Position numbers and translations under genes: made by a program. The notes under the pieces were generated by a model. The model was not told the origin of the DNA, made no database searches, and was given only the letters and a program-made list of their open reading frames with translations. Below, piece after piece: positions 60,775 to 64,000 of a DNA stretch of 64,000 bases (positions are counted from its first letter, which is position 1; every line of letters begins with the position of its first letter). Source of the DNA: DHVE2 group archaeon (GTDB lineage Archaea > Thermoplasmatota > Thermoplasmata > Thermoplasmatales > Aciduliprofundaceae); contig JALWRZ010000003.1 in the NCBI GenBank assembly GCA_026993785.1, forward strand, positions 62,001-126,000, written 5' to 3'.

Positions 60775-61734
60775 ATGAAAGAAGAGTATATTAAAGCCGC
60801 GGAAACTGCGGTTAAAACCTGCCTGGGTGTAAAGCCTGGTGAGAAGTTTTTGGTCATTACAGATACAGAGACAAAGGAGATTGGAGAGGCTCTATTCCAG
60901 GTAGGTTTGGATACTGGGGCAGAGGCAATCTTGACCGTGATGAAGCCCAGAACCAGGCACGGAGAGGAGCCTCCAGAACCCATAGCGGAGATGTGGAAAA
61001 CTGTGGATGTTTTCATCGCACCTACAAAATATAGCCTGTCGCATACCCAGGCAAGGGAGAGAGCAACCGAAAGTGGTGCGAGAGGAGCCACTATGCCGGG
61101 TATTACCCCCGAAATGTTCGTGGAAACCCTTGCTGTGGATTACACTATAATAAAGGAGTACAATGAAAGAATGAAGAAGGCGCTGATGGGCAAAAAAACG
61201 GTGAGGGTCACCACAGAACTAGGAACGGATATAACTCTGAGCATTGAGGGTCGCGAGATTCTCACGGACGATGGAATTCTTCACGAGAAGGGTGCCTTTG
61301 GAAACCTTCCAGCAGGAGAAGTCTTCATTGCGCCTGTGGAAGGGACAGCCAATGGCACAATAGTGGTTGATGGCTCCTTCGCGGCTATCGGAATACTCTC
61401 AGAGCCTGTAAAAATCACTGTAGAGAACGGCTTTGCGACCAAGATAGAAGGTGGTCCTGAGGCAGAGAAGCTCAAGGAGATGCTGGCATCGGTGAATAAG
61501 AAGGAGGCATACAACATCGCTGAGCTCGGCATAGGAAGCAATCTCAATGCTAAAATCGTGGGCAACATACTTGAGGATGAGAAGGTCTACAAGACGGTGC
61601 ATATTGCCTTGGGAGACAACAGCACCATAGGTGGTCATACAAAAGCAGGGATACATCTAGATGGGATAATAAAGAATCCCACTCTTATAGCCGACGGTGA
61701 GGTTCTCATAGAAAAGGGCGAGTGGAAAGTCTAA
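60775..61734 (+). CDS. M29-like aminopeptidase family protein (COG2309)
   Basis: This 319-residue protein resembles the thermophilic aminopeptidase family (AmpS/PepS, M29) and its relative 2,5-dihydroxypyridine dioxygenase. Visible are GAEAILTVMKPR, TTELGTDITLSIEGREI, the acidic/His metal-site regions LPAGEVFIAPVEGTANG, ELGIGSN and HIALGDNSTIGGHTKAGIHLD. I start at ATG 60775, after GGGAGGTG. Its place between DUF917 genes suggests hydrolysis of an amide or peptide bond in the product made by them. A metal-dependent ring-opening role is possible. Confidence 0.82.
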   Translation: MKEEYIKAAETAVKTCLGVKPGEKFLVITDTETKEIGEALFQVGLDTGAEAILTVMKPRTRHGEEPPEPIAEMWKTVDVFIAPTKYSLSHTQARERATESGARGATMPGITPEMFVETLAVDYTIIKEYNERMKKALMGKKTVRVTTELGTDITLSIEGREILTDDGILHEKGAFGNLPAGEVFIAPVEGTANGTIVVDGSFAAIGILSEPVKITVENGFATKIEGGPEAEKLKEMLASVNKKEAYNIAELGIGSNLNAKIVGNILEDEKVYKTVHIALGDNSTIGGHTKAGIHLDGIIKNPTLIADGEVLIEKGEWKV

Positions 61735-61763
61735 CCTTTTTTCTCTTTTTTTGGGGTGAATTA

Positions 61764-62291
61764 ATGGATTTGATGGAGATAATAAAAGGACGTAGAGCTA
61801 CGCGCAGATATGAGGATAAAGAGATTCCAAAGGAAGATATCAAAAAGATACTGGAGGCAGGAATCTGGGCACCCAGTGGAAGCAATCTGCAATCCTGGGA
61901 ATTCGTTGTGGTTCTTGACAAAGAGCTGATTGAGAAGATAAAGATGATATCCCCTGGACTCTTTGGAAACCCAGCTATGCTCGTTGTGGGATGCATCAAC
62001 GTAGAGAGGGCCAAGAAGGGAGGAAAAATAGGATATCCCATGGCAATGATGGATGTCTCCATGGCCTTTCAGAACATGATGCTCATGGCCTACTCTCTGG
62101 GCATAGGTTCCTGCCCCGTACTGTCCTTCAACAAGATAGCCCTCAAGGAGCTTCTGGAAATTCCAGAGCATGTGGACCCCATACTTATAGTGACCTTCGG
62201 ATATCCCAAGTTCTGGCCAAAGCCCCCCAGGAGGCGTCCGATAAAGGAGGTGATGCATCTTGACAAGTTTGGAAGACCTTTTGAAGAGTGA
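61764..62291 (+). CDS. Nitroreductase-family FMN oxidoreductase
   Basis: This 175-residue flavoprotein has the family's FMN contacts RRATRRYEDKEIPKEDI and WAPSGSNLQSWEFVV. Later segments are SLGIGSCPVL and FGYPKFWPKPPRRRPI. Family members reduce nitro, quinone or enoyl groups or act as hydrogenases of ring compounds. The ATG at 61764 follows GGGGTGA. It lies in the DUF917 operon, so reduction of an unsaturated ring is a reasonable guess. The stop overlaps the following small gene by 32 nt. Confidence 0.88.
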   Translation: MDLMEIIKGRRATRRYEDKEIPKEDIKKILEAGIWAPSGSNLQSWEFVVVLDKELIEKIKMISPGLFGNPAMLVVGCINVERAKKGGKIGYPMAMMDVSMAFQNMMLMAYSLGIGSCPVLSFNKIALKELLEIPEHVDPILIVTFGYPKFWPKPPRRRPIKEVMHLDKFGRPFEE

Positions 62292-62559
62292 CGAGTTCAA
62301 GCTCTTAAGCTTCCTCATAACCAGTGCTAGGGGTTGTGTGGATGAGCCGCAGCTCTATGGGCCACTTCGCCTGGTGGATGCTGCTGCAAGACTAATAACA
62401 ATCTGGGAAAAGGAAGGAAAGGCCCCTCCAGAGATACTGAAGCTTCGAGATTTAATTGAGGAGAAAGAATATAGTGTGATGTATAGCGAGGAGGAATTTA
62501 TCCAGTTTTTGGATGAGCTCTCCAAGGAGCTTGCTAAGCTCATAAAGGAGAAAGCGTGA
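62260..62559 (+). CDS. DUF6092-like small protein
   Basis: This is a 99-residue protein, mostly helical, of a type I believe corresponds to DUF6092 (FLITSARGCVDEPQLYGPLR is its distinctive part). Function is unknown. The start is TTG 62260 after AAGGAGGTGAT at 62244-62254; the gene overlaps the nitroreductase end by 32 nt. It sits directly before DUF917 copy 4. It may be an accessory to the catabolic enzymes. Confidence 0.75.
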   Translation: MTSLEDLLKSDEFKLLSFLITSARGCVDEPQLYGPLRLVDAAARLITIWEKEGKAPPEILKLRDLIEEKEYSVMYSEEEFIQFLDELSKELAKLIKEKA

Positions 62560-62577
62560 AAAATAGGAGGCGATAAG

Positions 62578-63678
62578 ATGAAAAAATTAAGCGAGGAGGA
62601 ACTAAAGGATATGATACTGGGATGCACAGTCCTGGGCACCGGTGGTGGTGGCGACCCACAAGAGGGCTGGAATATGGTGAAGGAAGCAATGGATCAGGGT
62701 AACTCGGTAAATATGGTTGATCTTGATGAACTGCCTGAGGACTCTATAATTGCGGTGCCCTATTTTGTGGGATCAATAGCTCCGGATGTTCAGACGAAAA
62801 AAGAGGTAAAAATTGAAGACCCTATAAAGGTGGCGTTTGAGAGGATGGAGAAATATCTGGGAAAGAAAATAGACGCGGTGCTAGCCAGCGAATTAGGTGG
62901 TGGAAACACCGGCGTTGCTCTAAGCATAGCGGCAAGATTAAATCGCCCCATCGTAGACGGGGATCTCCTGGGAAGAGCTGCCCCTGAGCTGCACCAGTGC
63001 ACCGTGCACATATTTGGTATACCCATGTATCCCTCCGTAATAGTTACGGAAACCGGTGATATGGTCCTCGTGGAGCAATACGCAGATATAGACGACTACG
63101 AGGCAATAGCCAGATATCTCTCAGTACTGGGTGGCAGATTCTCTGCAGTAGTGGATACCCCCATGAAGGTTAAGGATGCTAAAAATCCTGTGGTGAAAGG
63201 CACATTGAGTTTGAGTATAAAAATAGGTGAGGCAATAAGAAAAGCTAGGGAAGAGAAGAGAGACGCGGTAGATGCTGTAGTCAGTACTCTTTCGGGGTGG
63301 AGAATTTTTGAAGGAGAAGTGCAGAGATACGATTGGCGCAATGAGGGTGGATTTCTAAAAGGCGAGGTCGAAGTGTCTGGAAGCGGAAAATACAAAGGGC
63401 ATACCTTAAAATCCTGGATAATGAACGAGCATATAATGGCGTGGATAGATGAAAAGCCGATTCTTATGCCACCTGACCTTCTGATGTTTCTACGCGATGA
63501 TGGAGAGCCCATAACAAACACCGAGCTGCGGGAAGGTATGAAGGTTAATATTATAGCTGCCAAGGCTCCTGAAAAGTGGAGACTTCCAAATGGTCTAAAG
63601 TACTTTGGACCCAAGAAATTTGGCTTCGATTATGAATATGTTCCCGTAGAAGAGCTTGTGGAGGAGTGGATAAAATGA
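62578..63678 (+). CDS. DUF917 family protein, copy 4 (TGGGGDP type)
   Basis: This 366-residue copy has GCTVLGTGGGGDPQEGW and PYFVGSIAPD near the N-terminus, then ASELGGGNTGVALSIA. The C-terminal part shows GKYKGHTLKSWIMNEHIMAW and PILMPPDLLMFLRDDGEP. It resembles copy 1 and especially copy 5, whose ATG overlaps its stop (ATGA). The ribosome site is AGGAGG at 62566-62571. The pairing of copies 4 and 5 mirrors copies 2 and 3. Confidence 0.88.
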   Translation: MKKLSEEELKDMILGCTVLGTGGGGDPQEGWNMVKEAMDQGNSVNMVDLDELPEDSIIAVPYFVGSIAPDVQTKKEVKIEDPIKVAFERMEKYLGKKIDAVLASELGGGNTGVALSIAARLNRPIVDGDLLGRAAPELHQCTVHIFGIPMYPSVIVTETGDMVLVEQYADIDDYEAIARYLSVLGGRFSAVVDTPMKVKDAKNPVVKGTLSLSIKIGEAIRKAREEKRDAVDAVVSTLSGWRIFEGEVQRYDWRNEGGFLKGEVEVSGSGKYKGHTLKSWIMNEHIMAWIDEKPILMPPDLLMFLRDDGEPITNTELREGMKVNIIAAKAPEKWRLPNGLKYFGPKKFGFDYEYVPVEELVEEWIK

Positions 63679-64000
63679 GGATTTTAAGCGAGGAGGATCT
63701 GAAAGATATAATTGAAGGCTGCACAGTCTTGGGCACCGGTGGTGGCGGTGACCCGGAAAAGGGCTGGAAGATGATCAAAGAAGAACTTGACAGAGGTAAG
63801 AAATTCACGCTGATGGATCTGAAGGAGGTTCCGGAGGATAAGTTTGTTCCCATGCCCTATTTTGTGGGTTCTCTCTCAGGGAAGAAAGTAAAGCCTGTGT
63901 ATAAAGAGGGTTTGGCAGCACGCTCTTTCAGACTTCTCGAAGAATACATGAAGGAAGATTTTGCAGCGGTGATATCCACAGAGCTGGGTGGTGCCAATAC
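63675..64000 (+). CDS. DUF917 family protein, copy 5 (N-terminal part, cut by window edge)
   Basis: The visible 108 residues start MRILSEEDLKDIIEG and carry GCTVLGTGGGGDPEKGW and PYFVGSLSG, nearly the same motifs as copy 4. The ELGGANT segment is reached just before the window ends. The ATG at 63675 overlaps the stop of copy 4. It is clearly the same family; what lies beyond is not visible. Confidence 0.9.
   Translation, partial: MRILSEEDLKDIIEGCTVLGTGGGGDPEKGWKMIKEELDRGKKFTLMDLKEVPEDKFVPMPYFVGSLSGKKVKPVYKEGLAARSFRLLEEYMKEDFAAVISTELGGAN

Noticed and set aside
1-64000. rRNA genes, insertion sequences or a replication origin
   Set aside because: No rRNA-like sequence, transposase frame or Orc1/Cdc6 gene with origin repeats was recognised.

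Overview
The window reads as a chromosomal segment of a thermophilic, peptide-fermenting archaeon of the Thermoplasmatota, most like Aciduliprofundum (DHVE2). That placement is inference. It rests on archaeal AspRS, NAC, CCA-adding enzyme, Lhr, XPD and Mre11/Rad50, an intron-containing tRNA-Asp, a class II HMG-CoA reductase, an AGT-endonuclease V fusion known from Ferroplasma, branched-polyamine synthesis (a hyperthermophile trait), and two oligopeptide ABC transporters beside an aldehyde:ferredoxin oxidoreductase. Many genes have a TATA-like box about 25-30 nt before the start codon (leaderless transcripts); genes inside operons use GGAGG/GGTGAT ribosome sites.

Layout. 1-8.1 kb: a leftward oligopeptide transporter operon (SBP, DppB, DppC with an unusual sequon-rich insert, DppD cut by the window edge), divergent from AOR plus a class III aminotransferase. 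8.2-14.5 kb: housekeeping genes (Nudix, HMGR, TPI, a membrane protein, CCA-adding enzyme, NAC, antiporter). 14.6 kb: tRNA-Asp(GTC) with a 48-nt intron. 14.9-18.8 kb: an AT-rich leftward operon that looks like an undescribed RiPP (ribosomally made, modified peptide) pathway. It comprises a 40-residue precursor peptide, a PqqD-like recognition protein, two different radical SAM/SPASM enzymes and an MFS exporter. 18.8-19.5 kb: AT-rich sequence with a decayed ORF. 19.5-25.8 kb: a small zinc-ribbon protein, Thi4, a broken antiporter gene, DUF2284, DUF998, AspRS, PdxT, GcvT and a site-2-protease-like protein. 25.9-29.8 kb: a 1305-residue TPR protein.

30.3-42.8 kb is rich in DNA-repair genes: a very long Lhr helicase, XPD, Mre11, Rad50, AGT-EndoV and an Lrp-like regulator. 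42.9-44.8 kb is a tightly overlapping polyamine operon (SpeH, BpsA, PdaD). Two roughly 450-bp arrays of hairpin-forming repeats, near 29.85-30.29 kb and 44.87-45.30 kb, are copies of one family in opposite orientation. Their stems differ by compensatory changes. A beta-helix surface protein and a HAD phosphatase follow.

48.3-64 kb appears to be a catabolic island. It holds a second complete Dpp transporter (SBP-B-C-D-F) ending in a hydantoin/Asp-Glu racemase family gene, a second such racemase, an NCS1 permease with a small membrane partner, five DUF917 paralogs (one cut by the window edge), an M29-like aminopeptidase, a nitroreductase and a DUF6092 protein. Together these suggest import and ring-opening or desulfurising breakdown of hydantoin-like or cyclic amide compounds. 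This is inferred from family membership and clustering only.
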